Shown: in pieces, positions 16,606-25,275 of the stretch
Layout of the letters: each line of letters opens with the position of its first letter
Position numbering within the stretch: the stretch's first letter is position 1
Assembly (NCBI RefSeq): GCF_900108085.1
Contig: NZ_FNVR01000001.1
Location: forward strand, 186,712-250,711
Length of the DNA stretch: 64,000 nt
Direction of reading: 5' to 3'
Origin: Algoriphagus boritolerans DSM 17298 = JCM 18970
GTDB taxonomy: Bacteria > Bacteroidota > Bacteroidia > Cytophagales > Cyclobacteriaceae
Program-made: the position numbers and the translations under genes
Notes under the pieces: generated by a model
What the model was told of the DNA's origin: nothing
The model's input: only the letters and a program-made list of their open reading frames with translations
The model's database searches: none

Positions 16606-17093
16606 ATTTAGTTATCTCAATTTTTCATAGCATTAGGTTTTTATCTTGTATGATTATCTTCAATGACACCACTAGGCAAATTAAATTAGTAGATATGAAG
16701 GTCAATTTTTGGTAGCCTAAGATCCGAAGGATCGTAACAATTCATAACCCCTAGTGTAGCTGGGTGCAAAGTCAATATAATAGAAAAAGAGCCCTGAAGG
16801 GGTGACATGGTGAAGTTTCACCCTTTCAGGACTCAAAGGAGGGGGATTTTCAATGGCTACCCTGCACTTCGTACAGGGTCATGAATGGTTTGGCTCCTTC
16901 GGAGCTACTTAAGAAGGAGAATTGAAATTTTGTAAAAATATCGACTTCATGAATCTTATCCTGCTTTCACTTTAGTGCTGATGCAATTGCGGATATACAT
17001 ATTATCTTGTTTCAACGTTCAATTCTCAATTGCTAAAAATCAAATTTCAAGTTTTGAAATAAAGCAATTTGAAAATTGCTCATTGCTGATTGC
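16606..17093. other. Gene-free stretch with two repeat types
   Basis: No gene is supported in these 488 bases between manC and the converging rlmB. It holds a REP-like hairpin cluster (16709-16909) and a short-period array (17011-17096), each listed separately. No clear terminator with a T-tract was seen. Confidence 0.7.
16709..16909. repeat. REP-like cluster of small hairpins, copy 2
   Basis: Small hairpins in a row: GATCC/GGATC with a GAA loop near 16720-16733, CCCT/AGGG near 16791-16801, and CACCC with CTTTC loops near 16828-16838. Then come ACCCTG/CAGGGT around CACTTCGTA near 16859-16879, and GGCTCC/GGAGCT near 16891-16905. Loops and stems are of the same style as 824-1037 though the sequence is diverged. 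Confidence 0.55.
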
Positions 17094-17096
17094 TCA
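17011..17096. repeat. Short-period (7-bp) degenerate array
   Basis: The left part has three 7-base units of TTCAATT type (17011-17031). The right part has TTGCTCA, TTGCTGA, TTGCTCA (17076-17096). The right array runs into the rlmB stop codon at 17094-17096. Confidence 0.65.
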
Positions 17097-17870
17097 TTTT
17101 TTTCGCTGTCTGATCGCCTCATAGATCGCAATACCTGCTGAAACTGACACATTCAAACTCTCAATATGGCCTGCCATTGGGATTTTTACTTTGTCGTCCA
17201 CAATTCCAAAAATTTCCTGAGAAATCCCGTCTTCTTCTGATCCCATGATCAAGGCCACAGGAGAAGAAAAATCAGCCTCATACATCGTTTTTTCGGTTTT
17301 CTCTGTGATAGCCACCAGAGTCAAGCCCATTTTCTGCAAATCTCTGCAAGTGTAAAACAGATTTTTCACTCTAGCCACAGGCAGAAAATTGAGTGCTCCG
17401 GATGAGGTTTTGATGGCATCGGAGTTGATTTGAGCACTTCCTTTTTCCGGAATGACGATGGCATCCACACCGGCACATTCAGCGGTTCGGGCGATCGCAC
17501 CAAAATTTCTCACATCGGTAATATGATCCAAAACCAAAATCAAGGGCGATTTTCCCTCCGCAAAGCAGTTGTCGATGACATTATCAAGCGATGCATAGAC
17601 GATGGAGGACATCTGGGCGACGACACCCTGATGATTTTTACGGGTGATACGATTGAGTTTCGCATCCGGAACTCTGACGACAGGGATCTTTTCTGCTTTG
17701 CAAAGCTGAAGTAATTCCTTGATCAGGTCGCTGTTCAGCTCTTTCTGAACGAGTACTTTGTCGATTTCCTTGCCGGCATGAATGGACTCCATGACTGCTC
17801 GGGTACCAAAAATAAAATCTTTTTCGGCGGCTCTTTTTTCGATTAGAAAGCCATCCTTCCGCTTCTCCAT
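17094..17870 (-). CDS. rlmB: 23S rRNA (guanosine-2'-O-)-methyltransferase RlmB
   Basis: The protein has 258 residues from the ATG at 17870; an upstream TTG at 17891 would overlap the preceding gene more and is less likely. An N-terminal substrate-binding part (FIFGTRAVMESI) is followed by the SPOUT knot domain with LDHITDVRNFGAIARTAECAG, LIMGSEEDGIS and the final SLNVSVSAGIAIYEA. It methylates 23S rRNA (G2251 in E. coli numbering). It overlaps the end of the GWxTD gene. Confidence 0.94.
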   Translation of the reverse strand: MEKRKDGFLIEKRAAEKDFIFGTRAVMESIHAGKEIDKVLVQKELNSDLIKELLQLCKAEKIPVVRVPDAKLNRITRKNHQGVVAQMSSIVYASLDNVIDNCFAEGKSPLILVLDHITDVRNFGAIARTAECAGVDAIVIPEKGSAQINSDAIKTSSGALNFLPVARVKNLFYTCRDLQKMGLTLVAITEKTEKTMYEADFSSPVALIMGSEEDGISQEIFGIVDDKVKIPMAGHIESLNVSVSAGIAIYEAIRQRKK

Positions 17871-19078
17871 TGGGAAATGTTTTTGAACCAAACCGGCTGA
17901 TAAGCGCGAGATCTGTTCAGGGTGTAGAAATGTGGGCTAAGTATTGTTTTAGCCCGCGCAAAGGTAAACCTAATTTTCGAGGTTGCGTCCATTCCTGCAT
18001 AGGACCAGACCTCACGGTCCAGGTAAAAGTTTACTTCCTGAGGAGGTCCCATGACGATGTAGACCATTCCCCGATCCGTTTTCCAGCCTTCTTTGAAGTC
18101 GGTGAATAGAATATTTGAAAACTCAACCATTCGGAAGTAATTGCGAATTAGCTCCTTGGCTGTTTCAGGATTTCGGGCCAGATTGATCCAATATTCATCC
18201 AATGCCCTTTTTTTATCTTCTGCCAAAAGCAGGGCTTCGTGTTCTTTTCGGGTGGAGATGTAGGTGACCATTTGTACCATTTCTTCCCAGTCCTTGACTT
18301 TGGGAAAGGACTCATGGGTTGTCTTCAGTAGAAGTCCTGTGGAAGCAGCGGTATCAGTTTGGAAAAAATAATACCCCTCTTCATTTAGATCTTTTGGGAT
18401 GTTGGCCAGAAAATCGCCCATATTAATTACGTTGAGTTCCTTAGGAATGTCTGCCGGTCTCGTTTCCATGGGAGGAAAAGGAACATCAAACTTCATAGGA
18501 TAAAAGAACGAATGAATTGTGGGCGATTTTACCGTTTTGAAGAGCAAGGATTCACCCTTATTCAGGTAGTTTTGGTCGAAAGGGATTTCATTGGCATAGT
18601 AGGCTCCAAAATCCGGTTGATCCAATACATAGGGGCTTTTTAAGTCGGTATGAAAGACGTATTCATCACCCTGTCGGGTATCCAGGACCGTTAATAGGGC
18701 TATTGCTGTTTTCTGGCTTTGTGGGATTTCCACCGTTTTTTCAAAAATCCAATGTCTTTCAGAATTAGCGGTGAGGTCATTTTCGGTGAGTAGATTAGTT
18801 TGATCGGAGAGAATTTCCTGCTCGTAGGAATTCAAGATAGCATAGCTGAAACTGAAATTGTTAAACGCAGGGTTTTCCTCGATTTTTTCAATCACAAACT
18901 GCACTTTAAAACTTTCCTCGCTGGTTTTGACCGGGATGATTTTCAGCCCCAATCTGGAATAGAGTGAGTAGCGCAGCGCCTGATCAATGGAGGAAAGAGT
19001 TTTTTGAGCTAGTGCTAGGTTGACTGAAAATAAAGAAGTGACTACCAAAAGGAGAATTGAGCAGCGGATTCGATTCAT
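17843..19078 (-). CDS. GWxTD-domain protein, exported
   Basis: The ATG at 19078 gives 411 residues and begins a signal peptide (IRCSILLLVVTSLFSVNLALAQ within the first ~25 residues); a TTG 15 codons earlier is less likely. The C-terminal third carries the name-giving motif GWKTDRGMVYIVMGPP near residue 335. The family is widespread in Bacteroidota and of unknown function. The last 28 bases overlap rlmB, so the two are probably one transcript. Confidence 0.88.
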   Translation of the reverse strand: MNRIRCSILLLVVTSLFSVNLALAQKTLSSIDQALRYSLYSRLGLKIIPVKTSEESFKVQFVIEKIEENPAFNNFSFSYAILNSYEQEILSDQTNLLTENDLTANSERHWIFEKTVEIPQSQKTAIALLTVLDTRQGDEYVFHTDLKSPYVLDQPDFGAYYANEIPFDQNYLNKGESLLFKTVKSPTIHSFFYPMKFDVPFPPMETRPADIPKELNVINMGDFLANIPKDLNEEGYYFFQTDTAASTGLLLKTTHESFPKVKDWEEMVQMVTYISTRKEHEALLLAEDKKRALDEYWINLARNPETAKELIRNYFRMVEFSNILFTDFKEGWKTDRGMVYIVMGPPQEVNFYLDREVWSYAGMDATSKIRFTFARAKTILSPHFYTLNRSRAYQPVWFKNISQWRSGRMAF

Positions 19079-19111
19079 TAGGTCTTGATCTCGGTTTTTA
19101 AAAATTAGACT

Positions 19112-19119
19112 TACTTTTG
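19112..19119 (+). promoter_or_regulatory. Putative -7 promoter element for the methyltransferase gene
   Basis: TACTTTTG matches TAnnTTTG, 20 bases before the ATG at 19140. A TTG at 19085-19087 could act as a -33 element, though the spacing (24) is on the long side. Confidence 0.5.
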
Positions 19120-19139
19120 CCAAAATACTAAAATTTAGA

Positions 19140-19916
19140 ATGGCTACCTATACAACGGAAATCGCTTCGGACAAGTTGATCAGCGACAATCCAATTCATC
19201 AGCGTCTTTTGAAAGCCTACATCGCGGCTAAGCCTTGGATAGCAGGAGACTTGTTGGAAGTCGGCTGTGGTGAGGGGAGAGGAGTGGAGGAGCTTTTGCC
19301 CCTGTCGGATAGCTACATCGGTCTGGATAAAATCGGAGAGGTGATCGATATGCTGAAGGCTAAATTTCCCGGAGTGGATTTTCGTCAGACCGTTATTCCA
19401 CCTTTTGTCGATTTCAAAGAAAATTCTTTTGATACCATTGTGAGTTTCCAGGTAATTGAACATATCCCAAATGATAAACTTTTTCTTCAGGAAATCTATC
19501 GAATGCTGAAACCGGGAGGTAAAGCGATCATTTCTACCCCAAATATTACCCACACGCTCTCCCGCAATCCCTGGCACGAGCGGGAGTATAAGCCCCAGGA
19601 ATTGATCGATCTGGCGGCCGGTATTTTCGATCAGGTGGAGGCCAAAGGTATAGGCGGCAATGACAAAGTTTGGGCTTATCATGATGCTAATCGCAAGTCG
19701 GTTCAGCGGATCATGCGTTTTGATATTTTTGATCTTCAGTACAAGCTCCCGGCTGCTGTTTTGAGAGCTCCTTATGAGATTCTCAATCGGTTGAACCGAA
19801 ATAAATTGCACAAGCAACAGGGGAGATCCGTAGTGGAAATCACGCATCAAGACTATCCGCTCGTGGAGGATCCTGCAAAGGGTTTGGATTTGTTTTATGT
19901 CCTTTGGAAAAAGTAG
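19140..19916 (+). CDS. Class I SAM-dependent methyltransferase
   Basis: The protein has 258 residues. The SAM-binding motif I is LLEVGCGEGRG near residue 41, the acidic loop LDKIGE follows, and VSFQVIEHIPN is motif II. It then has LKPGGKAIISTPN, typical of methyltransferase-11 domains that act on small molecules, lipids or sugars in the cytoplasm. No signal peptide or membrane segment is seen. Substrate unknown. It is read towards the GT117 gene. Confidence 0.9.
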   Translation: MATYTTEIASDKLISDNPIHQRLLKAYIAAKPWIAGDLLEVGCGEGRGVEELLPLSDSYIGLDKIGEVIDMLKAKFPGVDFRQTVIPPFVDFKENSFDTIVSFQVIEHIPNDKLFLQEIYRMLKPGGKAIISTPNITHTLSRNPWHEREYKPQELIDLAAGIFDQVEAKGIGGNDKVWAYHDANRKSVQRIMRFDIFDLQYKLPAAVLRAPYEILNRLNRNKLHKQQGRSVVEITHQDYPLVEDPAKGLDLFYVLWKK

Positions 19917-19921
19917 GTTTT

Positions 19922-20115
19922 TTGCTGCCAAGACACTAAGACATGAAGTTTGTTAAGTTTGGTTCGTGATTACTAGCAAAGAAAAAATATATTAAAGTTT
20001 AAAAAGGTAAAAACTCAGAAATTCAAGGAAAGACCTTTAAAGTTTTGAATCACTTGCGGACTTTTTTTAGAAAATCTGTGAGAATCTGTGTCTTTTTCTG
20101 CGTAAATCTGCGGGA
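19922..20115. repeat. Short-period degenerate repeat, 'ATCTGTG / ATCTGCG' type
   Basis: This lies between converging genes. The left end has AAGACACTAAGACAT-type units; the right end repeats ATCTGTG, ATCTGTG, TCTGCG, ATCTGCGGG with steps of 10-12 bases (20074-20114). It has the same design as 6861-7085. Confidence 0.55.
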
Positions 20116-20127
20116 AAATTTTAATCA

Positions 20128-20166
20128 CAAAAAAGGCGAGAATCAAATCCTCGCCTTTTACTTTTT
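20128..20166. terminator. Terminator of the GT117 gene
   Basis: A 10-bp stem, AAAAGGCGAG (20131-20140) with CTCGCCTTTT (20150-20159), around a 9-base loop. A/T runs flank both sides, so it can end transcription in either direction. Confidence 0.85.
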
Positions 20167-20180
20167 ATTATATATCGCAA

Positions 20181-23165
20181 TTACCTTCTTTCCAAAACTC
20201 CAGGTTCGGCGCTTTCAGTTCCGATCAGACTTTCCAGTCTGAGTTTTAGCGTTTGAGCTTCTTCTTGATAGCCTCTTTCTTCCAGCAGAGGGATGAAGTA
20301 TTTGACCATTTCGATAGAGATCATCATGTCTCTGTCATAGCCTCGGTCTTCCCTTTGATAAAACTCGATCATGTCGAGCGATCGCTTGGAGATCTTATCG
20401 ATGATGTCCAGTGCTTTTTCGTCTTCACCCACTTCAAAGAATAACGGTACCGACTGTCCGCTGCTCAGGTCATACGGCATCGCCTCATGAGGGATGGTTT
20501 CCAGACCATAGTTTAGCAAAGTAGCAGCCTGCTCCATTTTGTCCTCATCCAACAGGGCCATGGCGATGGTATTAAGCGAACTTCTGTGGTTGGAAGCAAA
20601 TCGTCTGTATTCCTCGTCCAGGTAAGCGTTCGGGTCATTCATTCCACGGAAGGCAAAATTCTCCATGTAATTCTTATAGGCAAGGTCCGTATTGACCAAT
20701 TCTTCACGGATGAAGTCCGGCTTTCGAATCGGCAAAAGTCGATACGTCATTCCTTCCATGACCACATGATCTTCTATATTAATTCCAATGGAAGAAAGTG
20801 AGGTGTTATTGAAGTAGATCGGCCGCTCCCAGTTGTTGCTCACAATCAGGTCTATCAGCATCAACGTGCCTTTTGTGACGTATTGGCCTTTTACCTGAAG
20901 GTTTATTTGTGGGGTAAACAGCTCCTTGAATTGAGGCGGTACTAGCTCATCATTAGTCGCGAAGCTACTGTCCACTTCCAGGATCAAATTGCGGGAAGGA
21001 ACCATATTGACCACACTTTTTCCTCCTGTTTTCATTTTAAGCAGATCTGAGCCTGAGTTTAGAAGCTTAAGGTATTCTGAAGCGGAGATGGCATTCAGGT
21101 TTTCCTGCTCCATGACATAAAGCACGTCATTGGTTCCTTTTTGGTAGCGCTCAGGTATTAATGAAAATGGAAGCGGCTCAGACTCATTGACCGGTCGGGT
21201 CATCTGCTGCACGTACCAATCCGTGTCGAAATAGCTCAAGACAATGACGCGGACGTCAGTTCGGAAATTCTCCACTTCCTGCACGTACCAAAGCGGGAAG
21301 GTGTCGTTGTCGCCACCGGTGAAGAGAATCGCGTTAGGAGCACAAGAGGCCAGGAAGTTTCGAGCCGAATCCACAGAGAAGTAGCGTCCCTTTCTGTTGT
21401 GATCGTCCCAGTTTTGTGCGCCCATAAGTCCAGGTACAGGCAGCGTAATCAAGGTCGCAATGACTGCTCCAGTCGAGAGGTTTTTGGTCGCTTTTCCAAT
21501 CCCATGTGCGATTGCCAGCACGCCCAGTCCGGCCCAGATTGCAAATGCATAGAAACTACCGACGTAGATGTAATCCCGCTCACGTGGTTCGATAGGGGGG
21601 GAGTTGAGATAGAGTATCAATACTACACCCATCATCAGGAATAGCATCAGATTGACGTAGAAATATTTCGGGTCTTTTTTGGCCTGAAAGAAAATTCCGA
21701 TCAATCCAAGGATCAGAGGCAACATCAAGTAGTTGTTATGTCCCTTATTTTCCTTGATGTAATCCGGGTATTTGTCGCCAAAGGCATCTGTCAGACCAAT
21801 CCAGGGAGCATCCATGAAATCACTTTCCCTACCTGAAAAATTCCACATGAAATAGCGCCAGTACATGTGTCCCAACTGATGGCTAAACATGAAGTAGAGG
21901 TTGTCTCCGAAGGTCGGTTCTTGACCTTCTCTCAACCCAAGCTTTGATCGATAGATTCGCTTGTGATTTTCCTGAGTGGAGTAGATTCTTGGTAGAATGG
22001 TCGTCTTGGCAGGATCGTAGGTATTTTTCAGTTCGTAATCGACAATCTCATACTTGTCTTTGCCTTTCATGTAGATCGGATCTCCCTCTACCTGATCGAC
22101 GAGTTGCGCGGTGAAGTACTGTCCGTGAAGCAGGGGACGGTAACCATACTGCTCCCGCTTTAGGTATGAGACAAAGCTGATGACATCTTTTGGTGCATTT
22201 TCATTGATGACCGGATCCTGATTGGATCGCACGATGATCAAAGTATAGCTACCGTAGCCAATCAGGATAAAAACCAAAGACAGCAAAGCCGTATTGAGGA
22301 GTACTTTTTCTTTTTGAATCGAGTAGCGAATGGCAAATACCAATGTACCGAGAAAAAGAATGATGAAAAAAATGATACCCGACCCAAATGGTAATCCCAT
22401 GCTGTTGACAAAGAAAATCTCGACGGAGGCTGCGAGGCTTGGAAGTCCGGGGATGATCAGGTTATTGATGATGATCAGCGCAACTCCGCCAAGGAACATG
22501 GCATAAATAGCCCCTTTCAGTGTAGCATTTTGGTATTTTTTGAAATAATACACCAAGGCCAAAGCCGGCAAAGTCACTAAGTTTAGTAGGTGAACGCCAA
22601 TTGAAAGACCTACCAAATAGGCGATAAAGATCATCCAGCGGTTTTCCATTTGTGGATCCTTGATCACTTCCCACTTCAGAAATGCCCAAATCACGATCGC
22701 AGTGAAGAAGGAAGACATCGCATACACTTCCGCCTCCACAGCCGAAAACCAAAAACTGTCGGAGAAAGTATAAATCAGCGAACCCACAATGGCGGATCCC
22801 ATCAGTGCGATGGTTTGGCCTTTGGTTTCTTTACCCTCTTCGATTGCAAAGATTCTTTTTCCAAAAAGTGTAATCGACCAGAATAGAAACAGGATGGTAA
22901 ATCCAGAGAACAAGGCGCTGCCGATATTCATCCAATAGGCCACCTGAAGACCATCTCCCATCGCGAAAAACCCAAACATCCGATAGACGAGCAGCATCAA
23001 AGGTGCTCCCGGAGGGTGAGGCACTTGAAGCTTGTACGAAACTGCGATAAACTCTCCCGGATCCCAGAAACTTGCGGTTTGTTCCACCGTGAGAATGTAT
23101 ACCAAGGTCGCAACGGCAAAAATTACCCAGCCGGTGACATTATTGATCTGCTTATAATTGAGCAT
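20181..23165 (-). CDS. GT117 / DUF2723 membrane protein, probable protein O-mannosyltransferase
   Basis: The protein has 994 residues. The N-terminal half (to about residue 600) holds some twelve membrane segments. Early in it lies the motif FWDPGEF, near residue 34, and VPHPPGAPL, near residue 48, the signature of DUF2723 (CAZy GT117). The C-terminal ~400 residues form a soluble, extracytoplasmic part with helical repeats. The architecture resembles lipid-dependent protein O-mannosyltransferases; O-glycosylation of exported proteins is known in Bacteroidota, and manC at 15529 makes a suitable precursor. The enzymatic role here is inferred from the family. It stands alone. Confidence 0.85.
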   Translation of the reverse strand: MLNYKQINNVTGWVIFAVATLVYILTVEQTASFWDPGEFIAVSYKLQVPHPPGAPLMLLVYRMFGFFAMGDGLQVAYWMNIGSALFSGFTILFLFWSITLFGKRIFAIEEGKETKGQTIALMGSAIVGSLIYTFSDSFWFSAVEAEVYAMSSFFTAIVIWAFLKWEVIKDPQMENRWMIFIAYLVGLSIGVHLLNLVTLPALALVYYFKKYQNATLKGAIYAMFLGGVALIIINNLIIPGLPSLAASVEIFFVNSMGLPFGSGIIFFIILFLGTLVFAIRYSIQKEKVLLNTALLSLVFILIGYGSYTLIIVRSNQDPVINENAPKDVISFVSYLKREQYGYRPLLHGQYFTAQLVDQVEGDPIYMKGKDKYEIVDYELKNTYDPAKTTILPRIYSTQENHKRIYRSKLGLREGQEPTFGDNLYFMFSHQLGHMYWRYFMWNFSGRESDFMDAPWIGLTDAFGDKYPDYIKENKGHNNYLMLPLILGLIGIFFQAKKDPKYFYVNLMLFLMMGVVLILYLNSPPIEPRERDYIYVGSFYAFAIWAGLGVLAIAHGIGKATKNLSTGAVIATLITLPVPGLMGAQNWDDHNRKGRYFSVDSARNFLASCAPNAILFTGGDNDTFPLWYVQEVENFRTDVRVIVLSYFDTDWYVQQMTRPVNESEPLPFSLIPERYQKGTNDVLYVMEQENLNAISASEYLKLLNSGSDLLKMKTGGKSVVNMVPSRNLILEVDSSFATNDELVPPQFKELFTPQINLQVKGQYVTKGTLMLIDLIVSNNWERPIYFNNTSLSSIGINIEDHVVMEGMTYRLLPIRKPDFIREELVNTDLAYKNYMENFAFRGMNDPNAYLDEEYRRFASNHRSSLNTIAMALLDEDKMEQAATLLNYGLETIPHEAMPYDLSSGQSVPLFFEVGEDEKALDIIDKISKRSLDMIEFYQREDRGYDRDMMISIEMVKYFIPLLEERGYQEEAQTLKLRLESLIGTESAEPGVLERR

Positions 23166-23264
23166 TAAACGGAAAATTAGTCGGGGCGAAAATATGAAAA
23201 TTTACTCCATTTCAGGTTTTTTTAGCACTTTTTAAAAGTTCTGAACCACTATGCAAATCTGTCC

Positions 23265-23280
23265 TGTGACAAAAATTACT
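23265..23280 (+). promoter_or_regulatory. CRP/FNR-like site (weak) before trxA
   Basis: TGTGA-N6-TTACT: the left half is perfect, the right half weak. Its centre lies 29.5 bases before a perfect -7 motif (TATTTTTG, 23302-23309). This is the same geometry as the site before the persulfide dioxygenase gene. Confidence 0.4.
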
Positions 23281-23301
23281 GTGTAATGTCACGGCAGTAT
23301 T

Positions 23302-23309
23302 TATTTTTG
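23302..23309 (+). promoter_or_regulatory. Putative -7 promoter element for trxA
   Basis: TATTTTTG matches TAnnTTTG, 26 bases before the ATG at 23335. Confidence 0.55.
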
Positions 23310-23334
23310 ATGTGTATTTCAACTAGCAGTACTT

Positions 23335-23655
23335 ATGAGCACGCAACCAAAAACATTTCAGGAACTTATTGACGGGGAAATTCCCGTCCTGGTAGATTTC
23401 TTTGCTACCTGGTGTGGTCCTTGTAAAATGATGCAGCCGATCCTGGAAGACACCTCGCGTCAGCTTGGGGACAAAGTGAAAATTGTCAAAGTTGACGTGG
23501 ATAAAAATCCACTTGCTGCAGGTAAATTTCAGGTCAGGGGTGTTCCCACTCTCATTCTCTTTCACAAGGGAAAGACAATTTGGAGACAGTCAGGAGTAGT
23601 TCCTGTTCATCAATTGGTGCAGGTTATCAATTCAAACCTGATGGCAAATGCCTGA
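23335..23655 (+). CDS. trxA: Thioredoxin
   Basis: The 106-residue protein has the thioredoxin fold with the active site ATWCGPCKMMQP near residue 27, the cis-proline motif RGVPTLILF near residue 68, and no signal peptide. It reduces disulfides, and persulfides, in the cytoplasm. It lies 90 bases upstream of the persulfide dioxygenase gene and each has its own CRP/FNR-like site and -7 element. This placement makes it the likely reductant for sulfurtransferase intermediates in the sulfur module. Confidence 0.95.
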   Translation: MSTQPKTFQELIDGEIPVLVDFFATWCGPCKMMQPILEDTSRQLGDKVKIVKVDVDKNPLAAGKFQVRGVPTLILFHKGKTIWRQSGVVPVHQLVQVINSNLMANA

Positions 23656-23661
23656 TCTCAA

Positions 23662-23677
23662 TGTGACAAAAGTCATT
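23662..23677 (+). promoter_or_regulatory. CRP/FNR-like site before the persulfide dioxygenase gene
   Basis: TGTGA-CAAAAG-TCATT matches TGTGA-N6-TCACA in 8 of 10 positions. The centre (23669.5) is 29.5 bases before TAATTTTG (23699-23706). With a start of transcription about 7 bases after that motif, the site would be centred near -41.5, the class II activator position. Confidence 0.55.
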
Positions 23678-23698
23678 TTGAATTCAGTTCTCGGAGAA

Positions 23699-23706
23699 TA
23701 ATTTTG
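23699..23706 (+). promoter_or_regulatory. Putative -7 promoter element for the persulfide dioxygenase gene
   Basis: TAATTTTG matches TAnnTTTG exactly and lies 39 bases before the ATG at 23746. Confidence 0.55.
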
Positions 23707-23745
23707 AATGAGTTTGAAGAAGCAACCAAAAAACCAAATCATAAA

Positions 23746-25170
23746 ATGAAGATCGAACAAATCTATACCGGATGTCTGGCACAAGGTGCATATTACATTG
23801 AGTCCGACGGCGAAGCTGCGATCATTGATCCATTGAGAGAAGTTCAGCCCTACATTGAGAAAGCTGATCGGAGAAATGCAAAGATTAAATACGTTTTCGA
23901 GACGCACTTTCACGCAGACTTTGTCTCCGGTCACCAAGATCTCGCCGCAAAAACAGGTGCTGATATTGTTTTTGGGCCAACAGAAATGAAGATGGGTTTT
24001 GATGCTGTAATAGCAAAAGATAATCAGGAGTTCCAGCTTGGTAAAGCAAAAATCAAGGTAATCCACACCCCCGGACATACCATGGAGTCTTCCTGTTACC
24101 TGTTATTTAATGAAGAAGGAAAAGCTGAGGCAATTTTCACCGGGGATACCTTGTTTATCGGAGATGTAGGACGTCCGGATTTGGCTCAAAAAGTCATCCC
24201 TGACCTGACTCAGGAAAAGCTTGCCGGTCATCTTTATGATTCGTTGAGAAATAAAATCATGCCTTTATCGGATGATTTGATCGTCTATCCAGCGCATGGT
24301 GCAGGCTCTGCATGCGGCAAAAATATGAGCAAAGAGACTTCGGATACCTTGGGGAATCAGAAGAAAACCAACTATGCGCTTCAGCCAATGAGCAAAGAGG
24401 CCTTTATCAAAGAAGTGTTGACTGGATTGACTCCTCCTCCTGCCTATTTTCCTCAAAATGTGATGATGAATATCCAGGGCTATGACAGCATCGATGTAGT
24501 GTTGGAACGAGGAATTCATCCATTGACTCCGGCTGAATTTGAAGCAGCCGCCAATGAGACAGGAGCGCTGATTTTAGACACCCGTGATCCTCAGGTCTTT
24601 GCCAAAGGATTCATCCCTAACTCGATCAATATCGGCATCGACGGAAGTTTTGCCGTATGGGTAGGGGCGATGATTCCGGATCTGAAGCAGGAAATCCTGG
24701 TGGTGGCAGAAGAAGGTCGTGAAGAGGAAGTGGTTACCAGACTGGCACGAGTAGGATACGATTATTGCTTAGGCTATTTAAAAGGTGGATTTGACGCATG
24801 GAAAAATTCACCAGACCATGAAGTGGATTCGATTACTTCGATCACCGTGGACGAATTGGCCAAAATCAAAGAAGGTGATGCCGAGGCGCATATTCTGGAT
24901 GTGAGAAAGAACTCAGAGTTTCTGTCAGAGCATGTCCTGGGTGCAGAAAACGCCCCTTTAGATTACATCAACGAAAGCATGCTGAAAGTCGATAAAAACA
25001 AAACGTACTATGTGCACTGTGCCGGTGGTTATCGATCCATGATCTTTAATTCGGTACTTCGGGCTAGGGGATACGACAATCTGATCGACATAGCCGGAGG
25101 CTTCCAGGCGATCAAAGCTTCTGAGAAGTTTAAGATTTCGGACTACGTCTGCCCAACTACGCTTCTATAA
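23746..25170 (+). CDS. CstB-like persulfide dioxygenase with two rhodanese domains
   Basis: The ATG at 23746 (474 residues) is preferred to a TTG 14 codons upstream because the family begins MKIEQIYTG. The N-terminal metallo-beta-lactamase domain has THFHADFVSGH (His54, His56), IHTPGHTMES and FTGDTLFIGDVGRPDL, as in ETHE1-type non-haem iron persulfide dioxygenases. A first rhodanese domain has AEEGREEE where the active-site Cys loop should be and is probably inactive. The second has HCAGGYRS with the Cys. This order (dioxygenase, pseudo-rhodanese, rhodanese) is that of CstB, which turns persulfides into sulfite and thiosulfate. It is the core of the sulfur module. Confidence 0.88.
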   Translation: MKIEQIYTGCLAQGAYYIESDGEAAIIDPLREVQPYIEKADRRNAKIKYVFETHFHADFVSGHQDLAAKTGADIVFGPTEMKMGFDAVIAKDNQEFQLGKAKIKVIHTPGHTMESSCYLLFNEEGKAEAIFTGDTLFIGDVGRPDLAQKVIPDLTQEKLAGHLYDSLRNKIMPLSDDLIVYPAHGAGSACGKNMSKETSDTLGNQKKTNYALQPMSKEAFIKEVLTGLTPPPAYFPQNVMMNIQGYDSIDVVLERGIHPLTPAEFEAAANETGALILDTRDPQVFAKGFIPNSINIGIDGSFAVWVGAMIPDLKQEILVVAEEGREEEVVTRLARVGYDYCLGYLKGGFDAWKNSPDHEVDSITSITVDELAKIKEGDAEAHILDVRKNSEFLSEHVLGAENAPLDYINESMLKVDKNKTYYVHCAGGYRSMIFNSVLRARGYDNLIDIAGGFQAIKASEKFKISDYVCPTTLL

Positions 25171-25194
25171 GGTAAATAACCGTTTATTCCAGTG

Positions 25195-25226
25195 AAAATG
25201 GCAAGCTTTCGGGCTTGCCATTTTTA
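25195..25226 (+). terminator. Terminator after the persulfide dioxygenase gene
   Basis: AAAATGGCAAGC pairs with GCTTGCCATTTT around TTTCGG, followed by more T. Confidence 0.85.
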
Positions 25227-25242
25227 ATTTAAAGATATCCGA

Positions 25243-25258
25243 TGTGATCAAAGTCACA
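25243..25258 (+). promoter_or_regulatory. CRP/FNR-like site before the porin gene
   Basis: TGTGA-TCAAAG-TCACA is a perfect match to TGTGA-N6-TCACA, extended by A and T at the ends. It lies only 17 bases before the porin ATG, so either it works as an operator or the geometry of this promoter differs. A -7-like GAAATTTG (25281-25288) at the family spacing falls inside the coding region. Confidence 0.6.
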
Positions 25259-25275
25259 TGATTTAGCAGCCCAAC

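Noticed and set aside
19128..19931. Long reverse-strand open frame (267 codons) opposite the methyltransferase gene
   Set aside because: The plus strand has an unmistakable SAM-binding methyltransferase; the reverse frame has no family motif and shadows it.
23632..24078. 148-codon reverse frame opposite the persulfide dioxygenase gene
   Set aside because: Covers the regulatory site and the metal-binding part of a well-supported gene; no motif.
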